From positions 203,306 through 267,305 of the forward strand of contig NZ_BMWA01000002.1 in the NCBI RefSeq assembly GCF_014650995.1: a DNA stretch of 64,000 nt. The letters are read 5' to 3'. Made by a program: the position numbers and the translations under genes. Of this stretch, positions 1 to 8,810 are shown one piece after another (position 1 is the first letter of the stretch; each line of letters starts with the position of its first letter). Under the pieces are notes generated by a model. It saw only the letters and a program-made list of their open reading frames with translations. It was not told the origin of the DNA and did not search any database. This DNA is from Streptomyces viridiviolaceus. GTDB taxonomy: Bacteria; Actinomycetota; Actinomycetes; Streptomycetales; Streptomycetaceae.

Positions 1-306
1 GCCGTCCGAGGGGCGGTACGTCCCGTGCCCGCCCGCAGCGCGCCGATCGCCTGAACCGTGCGTCGGCCGTGCCGGATCCGGGCTGTCGTGCCCAAGGCGT
101 GCCGACGTCTGCGCGGTGCGCACGCCGTCCCCGGAAGCGGGCTGCCGCGACCGTGGTGCGCCGTTCATCTGCCCAGTGTGTCGGCCGTCCCTGAAGCGGG
201 CTGCCGTCCCCGCAGCGTGTAGGCCGTCTGCGCAGCGTGTGGCCCTGGCGGCAGCGAGCCCCGTCACCGGAACGCGCCCCCCACCCCCGCGGCACCTCCC
301 GTCCCC
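1..306. other. Non-coding left edge with short direct repeats
   Basis: No gene is supported here. The stretch lies 3' of the FAD/Fe-S dehydrogenase on the minus strand. It holds an imperfect direct repeat of about 23 bp built on GAAGCGGGCTGCCG (near 124-147 and 184-206) and two copies of GCAGCGTGT (near 212 and 232). The open frames crossing it are low-complexity Arg/Pro/Ala translations with no recognisable domain. It may be decayed repeat DNA or the 3' untranslated region of the neighbour. Confidence 0.5.
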
Positions 307-3300
307 TCAGCGGCGGCGCCGGCGCAGTGTCAGGGCCGTCGCCGTGCCGGCTGCGGCCAGGGCGGCGCCCACCAGGCCCGCGGCCAGAGCCTGCACCGGG
401 CGCCCCGGGGCCGCGGGCCGGGCGCCGGGCGCGGTGCCGTACGCACTGCCCCGGCCGCCGGGCAGCGCCGAGGCTAGCAGCTCCGCCAGGTGCACGGCCT
501 CGTGCCCGCCGCTGTCGAACTCGTGGATCTGCGTACGGCAGCTGAAGCCGTCGGCGAGCACGACGGTCCCTTCGTCCGCCTCCCGCAGCCGCGGCAGCAG
601 CACCCGCTCCGCGCACGCCTCGCTGACGTCCAGGTGGCCGCGCTCGAAGCCGAAGTTGCCGGCCAGCCCGCAGCAACCGGAGTCCAGCCGCTCGGCGTCC
701 ACCCCGGCGCGGCGCAGCAGTTCCCGGTCGGCGTCCCAGCCCATGACCGCGTGCTGGTGGCAGTGCACCTGGGCCAGCGCCCGCGCGGACCGGTCGGGCA
801 CCCGTGGCGGTTCGTAACCGGGGGAGTGCTCGGTGAGCAGCTCCGACAGCGTGACCGTCCGCTCGCGCAGCCGGCGCACGTCACGGTCGCCGGGGAACAG
901 CTCCGCCGCGTCCGAGCGGAACACGGCCGCGCAGCTCGGTTCCAGGACCACCACGTGGCCGCCGTCGCGCACATGGCCCGCGAGGGCGCGCACGGTCCGG
1001 GCCAGCACCCGCTCGGCCGTGCCGAGCTGCCCCGTGGAGATCCAGGTCAGCCCGCAGCACAGCGGCTCGGCCGGCAGCTCCACCCGCCATCCCGCGTGTT
1101 CCAGCACCCGGACGGCCGACTGCCCGACGTGCGGGTGGAAGTGGTCCGTGAAGGTGTCCGGCCACAGCAGCACGGTCCCGCGCTCTCCGTCGCCGTACGG
1201 CTGGTGACGGGCGAACCACTGCCGGAACGTCTGCCCGGCGAACAGCGGCACCTCCCGGTCCGCCACCCCCGCGACGGCGACCGCGGCCCGGGACAGGGGA
1301 GGGGTGTGGGTGAGGGCGTTGACGACCGGGCCGAGCCGGGCGCGGCCCACGGCCCGGGCGAGCGCGGGCAGCCAGCCCATCGACCAGTCGGAGCGCGGCC
1401 TGCGCCACGGCCGGCCCGCGTAGTGGTGGGACAGGAACTCCGCCTTGTACGTGGCCATGTCCACGTCCGCGGGACAGTCCTTCTTGCAGCCCTTGCAGGC
1501 CAGACACAGATCGAGGGCGTCCCGCACCGCCTGAGAGCGCCAGCCGTCCCGGATCGCGCCGTCGCCGTGTCCGTCGAGCATCTCGAACAGCAGCCTCGCC
1601 CGGCCCCGGGTGGAGTGCTCCTCCTCCCTGGTCACCTGGTACGACGGGCACATCACGGTGCCCTCGCTGGTGTGCTGCCGGCACTTGCCGACCCCGACGC
1701 AGCGATTGGCCGCCTCGGCGAAGGACCCCCCGTCGTGCGGAAAACGGAAGTGCAGGTCACGCGGCTCGTGCGGGGCCCAGTCACCGCCGAGGCGCAGGTG
1801 CTCGTCCAGCCGGTACGGCGCCACGACCTTCCCGGGGTTCATCCGGTCCAGCGGATCGAAGACCGCCTTCAGCCGCCCGAACGCCTCCACCAGCTCCTGC
1901 CCGAACATCCGGGGCAGCAGCTCGCCCCGGCTCTGTCCGTCGCCGTGCTCACCGGACAGGGACCCGCCGAACTCCACGACCAGATCGGCCGCCCGCTCCA
2001 TGAACCGCCGGTACGCCGCCACGCCGTCCGCGGTGTACAGGTCGAAGGGGATCCGGGTGTGCACACAGCCCTGGCCGAAGTGGCCGTACAGGCTGGGGCC
2101 GGTGTCGCTCTCGTAGCCGAACTCCTCGAACAGCGACCGCAGACGCCGCAGGTAGTCGCCCAGCCGCTCCGGCGCGACCGCCGAGTCCTCCCAGCCCTCG
2201 AAGGTGTCGGGCCGGCCGGGGATGTGCGCGGTGGCACCGAGCCCGGCCTCCCGGACCTGCCACAGCTCCTCCTCCCGGGCGGGTTCGTCCAGGAACTCCA
2301 CGTCCGGGTCGTGTTCGCTCTCGTGCAGGGCCCGGAGCATCCGGTGCGCCCGCGCGTCCGCGTCCTCGGCGGTGTCCGCCCCGAACTGCACCATCAGGAA
2401 GGCGTTTCCTTCCGGCAGTTCGCCGAGAGCCTTCGGGTTGAGGTGCTTGATCCGCTCGTCGCGGACCAGCCGGGCGTCGACGCCCTCGAGCGCGATCGGC
2501 TCGTGCGGCAGCACGTCCGGCACCGCGTCGGCGGCCCGGTCGATGCTGTCGAACCCCAGCACCACCAGGGTGCGTTCCCTCACCACCGGCACCAGTTCCA
2601 GTTCCGCCCGCAACACGGTGACGAGCGTCGACTCACTGCCGACCAGCAGTCCGGCGACGTCGAAGCCGTACTCCGGCAGCAGCGAGTCCAGGTTGTAGCC
2701 GGAGACCCGGCGCGGGATGCGGGGGAAACGGCGGCGGACGTCCTCGGCGTAGCGGTCGCGCAGCGCGCGCAGTTGCCGGTAGACGGCCGCCCGCAGGTCG
2801 CCCTGCCGCTCGATCTCGGCGTACTCCTCGTCGCCGGTCTCCCCGCACCAGAAGCGGGTGCCGTCGTAGAGCAGCACCTCCAGGCGGGCGACGTTGTCGA
2901 CGACCTTGCCGTGCGCCTGCGCGGTGGCGCCGCAGGAGTTGTTGCCGATCATGCCGCCGATGGTGCAGTTGGCGTGCGTCGCGGGTTCCGGCCCGAAGCG
3001 CAGGCCCTGGGGCGCGAGCCGCCGGTTCAGGTCGTCCAGCACGATGCCGGGCTGTACGACGCACCTGCGTGCGTCGGCGTCCACGGACTCCACGCGCGTG
3101 CAGTACTTCGACCAGTCGATCACCACACCGGCGCCTGTGCACTGCCCGGCCAGGCTCGTCCCGCCGCCGCGCGACAGCACGGGCGCGCCGTGTTCGCGCG
3201 CGACGGCCACGGCCTCGGCGGCGGCCTCGGGGGTGCGCGGGACGACGACGCCGATCGGCGTCTGCCGGAAGTTGGAGGCGTCCGTCGAGTACGCGGCCCG

Positions 3301-3426
3301 GCTGCCCGCGTCGAACCGGATCTCGCCGTCCACCCGCTCGCGCAGCGCCGCCCGGAGCGATGTGAGGTCGACCGGCGGCGCGGCCCCGTGGCGGGTGACG
3401 GGTTCGGGCAGGTCCAGCACGCCCAT
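307..3426 (-). CDS. FAD-binding / 4Fe-4S (CCG) dehydrogenase, D-lactate or glycolate type
   Basis: This 1,039-residue protein is predicted to oxidise a 2-hydroxy acid (D-lactate or glycolate type) and pass electrons to the membrane. The N-terminal half is a GlcD/Dld-type FAD_binding_4 domain with the flavin-cradling SRGGGTSLAGQ motif, followed by an FAD-oxidase C domain. The C-terminal half has two ferredoxin-like cysteine clusters (CVGVGKC...C and CLACKGCKKDC) and two CCG-type motifs (CCGLTWIS and CCGLAGNFG). The last 30 residues are a hydrophobic segment ending in five arginines, a likely membrane anchor. I start at ATG 3426 because AGGAGG stands 4 nt upstream; the frame stays open far upstream without homologous sequence. 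It is divergent from the SepF-like gene. The family call is strong and the exact substrate is unknown. Confidence 0.9.
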   Translation of the reverse strand: MGVLDLPEPVTRHGAAPPVDLTSLRAALRERVDGEIRFDAGSRAAYSTDASNFRQTPIGVVVPRTPEAAAEAVAVAREHGAPVLSRGGGTSLAGQCTGAGVVIDWSKYCTRVESVDADARRCVVQPGIVLDDLNRRLAPQGLRFGPEPATHANCTIGGMIGNNSCGATAQAHGKVVDNVARLEVLLYDGTRFWCGETGDEEYAEIERQGDLRAAVYRQLRALRDRYAEDVRRRFPRIPRRVSGYNLDSLLPEYGFDVAGLLVGSESTLVTVLRAELELVPVVRERTLVVLGFDSIDRAADAVPDVLPHEPIALEGVDARLVRDERIKHLNPKALGELPEGNAFLMVQFGADTAEDADARAHRMLRALHESEHDPDVEFLDEPAREEELWQVREAGLGATAHIPGRPDTFEGWEDSAVAPERLGDYLRRLRSLFEEFGYESDTGPSLYGHFGQGCVHTRIPFDLYTADGVAAYRRFMERAADLVVEFGGSLSGEHGDGQSRGELLPRMFGQELVEAFGRLKAVFDPLDRMNPGKVVAPYRLDEHLRLGGDWAPHEPRDLHFRFPHDGGSFAEAANRCVGVGKCRQHTSEGTVMCPSYQVTREEEHSTRGRARLLFEMLDGHGDGAIRDGWRSQAVRDALDLCLACKGCKKDCPADVDMATYKAEFLSHHYAGRPWRRPRSDWSMGWLPALARAVGRARLGPVVNALTHTPPLSRAAVAVAGVADREVPLFAGQTFRQWFARHQPYGDGERGTVLLWPDTFTDHFHPHVGQSAVRVLEHAGWRVELPAEPLCCGLTWISTGQLGTAERVLARTVRALAGHVRDGGHVVVLEPSCAAVFRSDAAELFPGDRDVRRLRERTVTLSELLTEHSPGYEPPRVPDRSARALAQVHCHQHAVMGWDADRELLRRAGVDAERLDSGCCGLAGNFGFERGHLDVSEACAERVLLPRLREADEGTVVLADGFSCRTQIHEFDSGGHEAVHLAELLASALPGGRGSAYGTAPGARPAAPGRPVQALAAGLVGAALAAAGTATALTLRRRRR

Positions 3427-3634
3427 GGGACCTCCTTGCGTCTGCGGACGGGCAGCGACGACCGTCGCGTGCGGCACGGCAGGCGCCGGGTACCCCGGCG
3501 GTGACGGCGGCAACCACCGGCGGCGGTGGGCACCGGGACGGTCGCGGACCGTGTCGTTGTTGGGCCGAACGGGTGACTTGGCGTAAGAATTGGCTGGTGC
3601 AGGCATTGAAGGCGAGTCGAATCGGGGGGAGCCG

Positions 3635-4027
3635 GTGAACAGCCACGACGTCACCGATGAACAGTGGGAGGGGCTCGCCCAGGTCGTGCCGTTGCGCGGG
3701 CGCGACGCCTGGCCGTCCTCGGTCGGCCATCGCGCGCTGCCGGAGGCGGAGACGGAGGCGCGCCGCCGATTCGTCGTCCTGAGGGTCAACGTGTTCGCGG
3801 ACGCCCGCGAGGTCGCCGAGACCTTGATGGCGGGCATCCCGGTCCTGCTCGACCTGACCGGCGCCGAGACGGAGGTCGCCAAGCGGGTCCTGGACTTCAG
3901 TACGGGCGTCGTCTTCGGCCTGGCGAGCGGGATGCACCGCGTCGACCGGAACGTGTTCCTGCTCACGCCGGCCGGAACCGAGGTGAACGGGCTCATGGAG
4001 GGCGCGGCCGGGGTCCCGGGCGTGTGA
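3635..4027 (+). CDS. sflB: SepF-like cell-division protein (SflB type)
   Basis: This 130-residue protein has the SepF fold core: VLLDLTGA, then a helix ending in VLDFSTGVVFGLASG and the strand FLLTPAG. SepF proteins link FtsZ to the membrane. Streptomyces has one sepF in the dcw cluster plus two SepF-like paralogues, SflA and SflB, linked to coordinating cell division. This copy lies outside any dcw cluster and lacks an obvious N-terminal amphipathic membrane helix, which fits an Sfl paralogue. GTG 3635 is chosen because GGGGGAG precedes it at proper spacing; an upstream ATG has no ribosome site. Calling it SflB rather than SflA rests on remembered gene order. Confidence 0.75.
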   Translation: MNSHDVTDEQWEGLAQVVPLRGRDAWPSSVGHRALPEAETEARRRFVVLRVNVFADAREVAETLMAGIPVLLDLTGAETEVAKRVLDFSTGVVFGLASGMHRVDRNVFLLTPAGTEVNGLMEGAAGVPGV

Positions 4028-4224
4028 CGCCCGGTCGGGTGCGAGGACGCCTGACGTCCCGGGGCTCAGGTGCCTCGGGCGCGTCCCGTCGCGGCCCGTG
4101 ACGTCGGCTCGGCGCGTCCGCGAGGGTGACGGGCGGCCCGGCCCGACGGGTCCGGTCCCCCGATCGTAGGAACGTCGCCCGGGCGGAACGGTTCGGCGCG
4201 GAGCCGGAGTTCTACGGTCCGCAT

Positions 4225-5427
4225 ATGGCCGTGTCTACCCCGTCAGCGGCGCCCGCCACCCCCGCCCGCCCTGAGTCGCCGCCGTCCGGACACGACGAGG
4301 GGCACCCGGACCGGCCGCGCGTCACCGAACTGCGGTTGTCCGCGTTCGCCGCGCACCGCCGCGTGGTGATCCGCCTCGGTCCCCTCACCCTCCTCACCGG
4401 CCCCAGCGGCTGCGGCAAGACCAGCGCGCTGCGGGCGTACGAGGCCCTCGCCCGGCTCGGCGGCGGCGCGGAACTCGGCACGGTCTTCCCCGACCCGGTC
4501 GCCTGCGTGCCCGAGCGGGCGCGGCCCGACGCCCAGCGCCGTCGCGGCTTCCGCATCGGCTGCACGGCAGACGGACCCGAGGGCCCGGTCCGGCTCGACG
4601 TCGCCGTGCAGGCCGAGCCTGAACTGCGCATCGTGGGGGAGCGGCTGACGGCGGACGGGGTCGTCCTGCTGGAGACCGCCCTGCGCGACCCCGGGCGCCG
4701 TGCCGTGCAGGCGGCCTGGCACACCGCCGGCTCGGCGCCGGTGACGCGCGCCCCGCTCCCGGACGACCGGCTCGGTACGGCTCTGCTGCCGCTGCGCGTG
4801 GCCGGCAAGACGGACGGGCAGCGCCGCGTCCTCGCCGCCGCCGAGCAGATGGTGGTCGCCCTGCGCTCCGTCTATGCCTGCGACCCGCGGCCCGAGCGGA
4901 TGCGGGCACCCGTGCCGACCGGCTCGGGGCGGCTCCTCGGCGGCTGCGACAACCTCGCCGACGTGCTGTGGCGCACCCGCGCCGAGTGCGGGCGGCGGCA
5001 CGCGCAGTTCGTCGCGGCGGTGCGCGCCGGGTGTGCGGGGCCGGTCGCGGACGTGCCGGCCGAACCGGTCGCCGGCGGAGCGGTCCGCGCGCTGCTGGAC
5101 CGGGGTGACGGCATCCGTACCGGCCTGGATCGGCTCGGCGACGGCGAACTGCGCTACCTCGCGCTCGCGCTGGTGCTGTTCACCGGCCCCGGCGTGCTGG
5201 AGGTCGATCCGGTCGGCGAGGTGCCGGCCGCGCTGCAGACGCTCACCGTCCTGGCCGACGGCCTCGACCGGGGGCTGGACGCGCGTCAGCGGGAGGAACT
5301 GCTCCGCGTGGCGGTCCGCATGTGCGACCGGGGGCACATCCGCCTCGTCGGCGCGGTCGGCGAGGGGACGTGGGCGCCGGGGGCGGAGGGGACGGAGGGT
5401 GTCACGGTGGTACACCTGAAGCCGTGA
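4225..5427 (+). CDS. RecF/OLD-like ATP-binding protein
   Basis: This 400-residue protein has a Walker A motif GPSGCGKTS near residue 60, directly after a beta strand typical of SMC/RecF/OLD-like AAA ATPases. The C-terminal part (DGELRYLALALVLFTGPGVLEVDP) occupies the place of the signature and Walker B strands, but the usual DEPE/DEIE is replaced by EVDP, so hydrolysis may be weak or altered. I start at ATG 4225, which gives a compact family-like N-terminus. The stop overlaps the GTG of the MazG-like gene by 4 nt, implying coupled translation and a joint role. Substrate and partner are not recognisable; a DNA- or nucleotide-sensing role is a guess. Confidence 0.7.
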   Translation: MAVSTPSAAPATPARPESPPSGHDEGHPDRPRVTELRLSAFAAHRRVVIRLGPLTLLTGPSGCGKTSALRAYEALARLGGGAELGTVFPDPVACVPERARPDAQRRRGFRIGCTADGPEGPVRLDVAVQAEPELRIVGERLTADGVVLLETALRDPGRRAVQAAWHTAGSAPVTRAPLPDDRLGTALLPLRVAGKTDGQRRVLAAAEQMVVALRSVYACDPRPERMRAPVPTGSGRLLGGCDNLADVLWRTRAECGRRHAQFVAAVRAGCAGPVADVPAEPVAGGAVRALLDRGDGIRTGLDRLGDGELRYLALALVLFTGPGVLEVDPVGEVPAALQTLTVLADGLDRGLDARQREELLRVAVRMCDRGHIRLVGAVGEGTWAPGAEGTEGVTVVHLKP

Positions 5428-5768
5428 CCGATCACCCCCTGGACCTGGCGGCCCTCCAGCGCAGACTGGCCGAGTTCGCCGCCGCGCGGAACTGGCAGCC
5501 GTACCACACTCCGAAGAACCTCGTCGCCGCGCTCAGCGTGGAGGCGTCCGAACTCGTCGAGATCTTCCAGTGGTTGACCCCGGAGCAGTCCGCGCGTGTC
5601 ATGGCCGACCCCGACACCGCGCACCGCGTCCGGGACGAGGTCGCCGACGTACTGGCGTACCTGCTCCAGCTGTGCGAGGTGCTCGGCGTCGACCCGCTGG
5701 CCGCACTGGAGGCGAAGATCGAGCGGAACGAGCTGAGGTTTCCGCCGCCCGGAGGACGGGACGACTGA
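5424..5768 (+). CDS. MazG-like nucleotide pyrophosphohydrolase
   Basis: This 114-residue all-alpha NTP pyrophosphohydrolase resembles the MazG / RS21-C6 (dCTP pyrophosphatase) group. These hydrolyse non-canonical or excess (d)NTPs to monophosphate and pyrophosphate using Mg2+. The metal-binding pairs are visible: E40 and E43 in EASELVEIFQW, and E72 and D75 in DEVADVLAYLL. The length is normal for single-domain members. GTG 5424 overlaps the TGA of the upstream ATPase (GTGA), so the two are translationally coupled. The natural substrate cannot be read from the sequence. A role in housecleaning is likely; a nucleotide-depletion defence role with its ATPase partner is possible but unproven. Confidence 0.85.
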   Translation: MTDHPLDLAALQRRLAEFAAARNWQPYHTPKNLVAALSVEASELVEIFQWLTPEQSARVMADPDTAHRVRDEVADVLAYLLQLCEVLGVDPLAALEAKIERNELRFPPPGGRDD

Positions 5769-5986
5769 ACGTCCGGGTGGAGCGGAGGGGGACGTACGTC
5801 GAACAGCTGGGAGCCACGGACTCCACTATTACTCTCCGCAGTCGAAATCGCGCCAGTAATCGATTTGTTGTCCCCAGATTTCCGCCTTCCTCTGGCTTTT
5901 CGCCCCATGGCCCTTCACTCTGGGTAGTGGACAACGGAGTGCGGGCGGACGTGCCGGGGGCGCGTCGGGACGGACGGGGGCAGCCC

Positions 5987-6457
5987 ATGGACGCGGTGCG
6001 GCTCATCGTGAGGAGCGGGCGTGCCCTGGCCGGCGCGGGCGATGCGCCAAAGATCCTGGCCGAGGTGTGGCAGGCACAGGCCCTGGCGCAGGCGATAGGC
6101 AGCCGGCTGGCGGTGTCCGGGCCGCCCGAACTGCGCGGCGAGGCGATCGGGTTGACCGAGCTGGCGGGGCGCGGCTGCGGGGTGCTGCACACGCCGGAGC
6201 TGGCGCCGGGTGAGCTGCGCGCCGCCCAGCTCACCGAACTGGGCGACGCCCGCCAGGCCCTGATGAGCCTCGGCACGCTGCTCGGCGAGATCGGTATCGC
6301 CCTCGTCGGTGTCGCCTGTGCCGCGGACGACGAAGGCACGTACTGGCAGTGCATGGAGGGCATCGACGCGGCCGACGAGTCACGGGACCGGGTCCGGGAG
6401 ATGCTGCGCAAACTGGCCGACCGGGAGGCGGCGTCACCGGAGCGGGAGGCGGGCTAG
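5987..6457 (+). CDS. DUF6099-like hypothetical protein
   Basis: This 156-residue, mostly alpha-helical, Ala/Leu/Glu-rich protein begins MDAVRLIVRSGRAL. It looks like a small family restricted to Streptomyces and relatives that I recall as DUF6099; no function is known to me. There is no signal peptide or membrane segment. ATG 5987 is chosen because a G-rich site (GGACGGGGGC) precedes it; a GTG at about 5931 would add roughly 18 residues. The 218-bp stretch before it includes an AT-rich patch (about 5823-5915) that is unusual here and may hold the promoter. Confidence 0.55.
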   Translation: MDAVRLIVRSGRALAGAGDAPKILAEVWQAQALAQAIGSRLAVSGPPELRGEAIGLTELAGRGCGVLHTPELAPGELRAAQLTELGDARQALMSLGTLLGEIGIALVGVACAADDEGTYWQCMEGIDAADESRDRVREMLRKLADREAASPEREAG

Positions 6458-6514
6458 GCGCCGCCCACCCGGTGTCCCGGAAAAGGAGCCCACCCGCACC
6501 GCATGCGGCCCACC

Positions 6515-6655
6515 GCTGACCGCGGTCATGGGCCGGTTCCGCTCGTCATCGGAGAACCCGGCTGCTGACCGCGGTCATGGGCTGGTTCCGCTCGTCATCG
6601 GAGAACCCGGCTGCTGACCGCAGCCATCGGCCTGCTCCGCCCCTGATCGGAGTTC
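6515..6655. repeat. 49-bp tandem repeat, about three copies
   Basis: Three head-to-tail copies start at 6515, 6564 and 6613, each beginning GCTGACCGC and containing CATGGGCYGGTTCCGCTCG. Copies one and two are almost identical and the third has diverged. The period is not a multiple of three and no supported gene covers it, so it is not a protein repeat. It lies between the 3' ends of a plus-strand and a minus-strand gene. The palindromic piece TGACCGCGGTCA recurs in the first two copies, so it could be a protein-binding array or a transcription barrier. Confidence 0.8.
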
Positions 6656-7179
6656 TAGCCGACCCACTCCCGCAGCAGTTCCTCCCGCTGCGCCCCACGG
6701 GGCGACCCGCCCTCCCAGGCGCGGCCCCATTCCGACATCGCCGCCAGCGTCGTGGCCATCGTCGCGGCGCCCTCCGTGAGGCGGGACAGGAGGGCGCGGG
6801 AGAGGTCGACCTCGGTCGGGGAGTACCCGACGGCTGCGGCCACGTAGGCCGTCAGCTCGTGGTCACCGTCGCGTGTCTCCACGCGCACCGTCATCATCGG
6901 GGCCTCGTCCGTCAGGCCCGTGTCCACGGGCAGAGCCAGGCTCGCCACCATGCCCAGAGCCACGTCCTTGACCACGCCGACCTGCCGCATCAGGGACTTC
7001 ACGGGGACGTCCGCCACCGTCAGTGCACGCACGTCCTCCCACAGGTGGAGGGCGGACTGCCCGTCGCCGAGTGCCACCACGCCCTCGGGGGTCAGACGCA
7101 CACCGGGAGCCAGGCCGGACGGCTTCGCGCCCACGTACACGTCGCCCTCGGCGATCCAGAACAGGCCCACCATGGCCAT
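6655..7179 (-). CDS. Conserved hypothetical protein
   Basis: This 174-residue protein begins MAMVGLFWIAEGDVYVG. It alternates beta-rich and helical segments and ends GGSPRGAQREELLREWVG. There is no signal peptide, clear membrane span or catalytic motif. The N-terminal half (FWIAEGDVYVG...LHLWEDVRALTV) resembles a small PH-like or beta-sandwich fold, but this is only an impression. GGGGGAAGTGAGC stands upstream of ATG 7179; an alternative ATG lies two codons later. Codon use is ordinary for the organism. Function unknown. Confidence 0.6.
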   Translation of the reverse strand: MAMVGLFWIAEGDVYVGAKPSGLAPGVRLTPEGVVALGDGQSALHLWEDVRALTVADVPVKSLMRQVGVVKDVALGMVASLALPVDTGLTDEAPMMTVRVETRDGDHELTAYVAAAVGYSPTEVDLSRALLSRLTEGAATMATTLAAMSEWGRAWEGGSPRGAQREELLREWVG

Positions 7180-7353
7180 GGGTTGCTCACTTCCCCCGAC
7201 GACGGCACCGCCGTCGTGTCACACGTCGAACGATCAGGTCGTCCTCCGAAACGCGCGAAGGAGCCGGGAAGTTCCCGTTTTCCCGGTCCCGCACACGGCC
7301 CACCGCACCAGACGCCGCGGCCCGATCCCCGTGGACCGAAGACCCCACACCCC

Positions 7354-7539
7354 CTAGGCGCGGGCCTCCGGGCCCTGTCTCACGTCCTCGGCCGCCGGCC
7401 GCCCCGAATCCCCCGGCCGCAGGTCGGCGTCCAGGGCCGACAGATCCGTGTCGAGGGCCGCCATGAGCTCCTCCATCCGCTGCAGCAAGCCCTTCGGCCC
7501 GGCGGCCCCGCCCTGCTGCGGCACGGTCTCCTCGGACAT
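7354..7539 (-). CDS. Small hypothetical protein, 61 residues
   Basis: This short ORF begins MSEETVPQQGG and has one amphipathic helix (LLQRMEELMAALDTDLSALD) followed by a polar, disordered Gly/Pro/Arg/Glu tail. GAGGAGG stands 7 nt upstream of ATG 7539, a strong ribosome site that argues it is translated. No family is recognised. The leader-like helix with a flexible tail resembles some peptide precursors, but no maturase is adjacent. It precedes, in the opposite orientation, the F420-type oxidoreductase. Confidence 0.5.
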   Translation of the reverse strand: MSEETVPQQGGAAGPKGLLQRMEELMAALDTDLSALDADLRPGDSGRPAAEDVRQGPEARA

Positions 7540-7782
7540 GACGGCCTCCTCGGCCTGTGGCCCCCCGAAGAGGCCGACACGGGTTGCGCCCCGGCTCTCG
7601 CCGGCCGGCACGGGCGCCGGGCGGTCCGGCTCCGCCCGAGCCAACGATCATCGTCGGGGCCGGTCACTGGGCGGCCGCGCACCGGGCGCGGGGTTGACGC
7701 GAATTCACCCGAGGGGGACCCGGCCGGGGACGACGGGGGACCGGCGATCCGCGGGCCGGGCCGCGGCATGCAGGATGGAGAC

Positions 7783-8706
7783 ATGGATCTCCGTATCTTC
7801 ACCGAGCCCCAGCAGGGGGCCACCTACGACACCTTGCTCACCGTGGCGAAGGCCACCGAAGACCTCGGCTTCGACGCGTTCTTCCGTTCCGACCACTATC
7901 TCCGCATGGGCTCCGTGGACGGCCTCCCCGGTCCCACCGACGCGTGGATCACCCTCGCCGGCCTCGCCCGCGAGACGAAGCGCATCCGGCTCGGCACGCT
8001 GATGACCGCCGGCACCTTCCGCCTGCCCGGCGTGCTCGCCATCCAGGTCGCGCAGGTCGACCAGATGTCGGGCGGCCGGGTCGAGCTGGGTCTGGGCGCC
8101 GGCTGGTTCGAGGAGGAGCACAAGGCGTACGGCATCCCCTTCCCGAAGGAGAAGTTCGCCCGCCTGGAAGAGCAACTGGAGATCGTCACCGGCCTGTGGG
8201 CCACGGAGGTCGGCAAGACCTTCGACTTCCACGGCACGTACTACGACCTCACCGAGTCGCCCGCGCTGCCCAAGCCCGCTCAGGGCAAGGTCCCCGTACT
8301 CGTCGGAGGCCACGGCGCCACCCGCACCCCGCGGCTCGCCGCGCGCTACGCCGACGAGTTCAACATCCCCTTCGCCTCGATCGAGGACACCGAGCGCCAG
8401 TTCGGCCGGGTGCGGGCCGCGGCCGAGGAGACCGGTCGCGGGGCCGACGCCCTGACCTACTCCAACGCCCTCGTCGTCTGCGTCGGCAGGGACGACGCCG
8501 AGGTCGCCCGCCGGGCCGCCGTGATCGGCCGCGAGGTCGACGAGCTGAAGACCAACGGCCTGGCAGGCTCCCCCGCCGAGGTCGTCGAGAAGATCGGCCG
8601 CTACGCCGAGGCCGGTTCGCAGCGGATCTACCTCCAGGTCCTCGACCTCCACGACCTGGACCACCTGGAGCTGATCTCCTCCCAGGTGCAGTCCCAGCTG
8701 ACCTGA
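7783..8706 (+). CDS. LLM-class F420-dependent oxidoreductase
   Basis: This 307-residue luciferase-like TIM-barrel oxidoreductase belongs to the family that uses coenzyme F420 or FMN. Hallmarks are DAFFRSDHYL near the N-terminus, the RIRLGTLMTAGTFR strand, GGRVELGLGAGWFEEEH for cofactor-phosphate binding and VPVLVGGHG. The length is typical. ATG 7783 follows GGATGGAGAC; an in-frame ATG 15 nt upstream has a poorer site. The start of the downstream hen1 operon is 204 bp away behind a hairpin, so this gene is probably transcribed alone. The substrate is not predictable. Confidence 0.85.
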   Translation: MDLRIFTEPQQGATYDTLLTVAKATEDLGFDAFFRSDHYLRMGSVDGLPGPTDAWITLAGLARETKRIRLGTLMTAGTFRLPGVLAIQVAQVDQMSGGRVELGLGAGWFEEEHKAYGIPFPKEKFARLEEQLEIVTGLWATEVGKTFDFHGTYYDLTESPALPKPAQGKVPVLVGGHGATRTPRLAARYADEFNIPFASIEDTERQFGRVRAAAEETGRGADALTYSNALVVCVGRDDAEVARRAAVIGREVDELKTNGLAGSPAEVVEKIGRYAEAGSQRIYLQVLDLHDLDHLELISSQVQSQLT

Positions 8707-8782
8707 GGCCGCCCGTGGAATAACCGAAGGCGCCGGTCACCCGCCCTGTGCGATGGTGTGACCGCCGACCGACGCCCCGCAG

Positions 8783-8807
8783 ACCCCCGGCACCGACCAC
8801 CGGGGGT
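8783..8807 (+). terminator. GC-rich hairpin 3' of the oxidoreductase
   Basis: An 8-bp stem, ACCCCCGG pairing with CCGGGGGT across a 9-nt loop, lies 76 nt after the oxidoreductase stop. No T-run follows, as is common in Streptomyces. It could terminate the oxidoreductase transcript, or form the first of two hairpins in the hen1 leader. Confidence 0.5.
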
Positions 8808-8810
8808 TCC

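Noticed and set aside
490..3504. 1,004-codon open frame on the plus strand
   Set aside because: It is the antisense shadow of the FAD/Fe-S dehydrogenase, with Pro/Arg/Val-rich sequence and no domain; long antisense frames are expected at this GC content.
6515..6655. CRISPR array
   Set aside because: The 49-bp units are contiguous and the whole unit repeats with no unique spacers; no cas genes are present.
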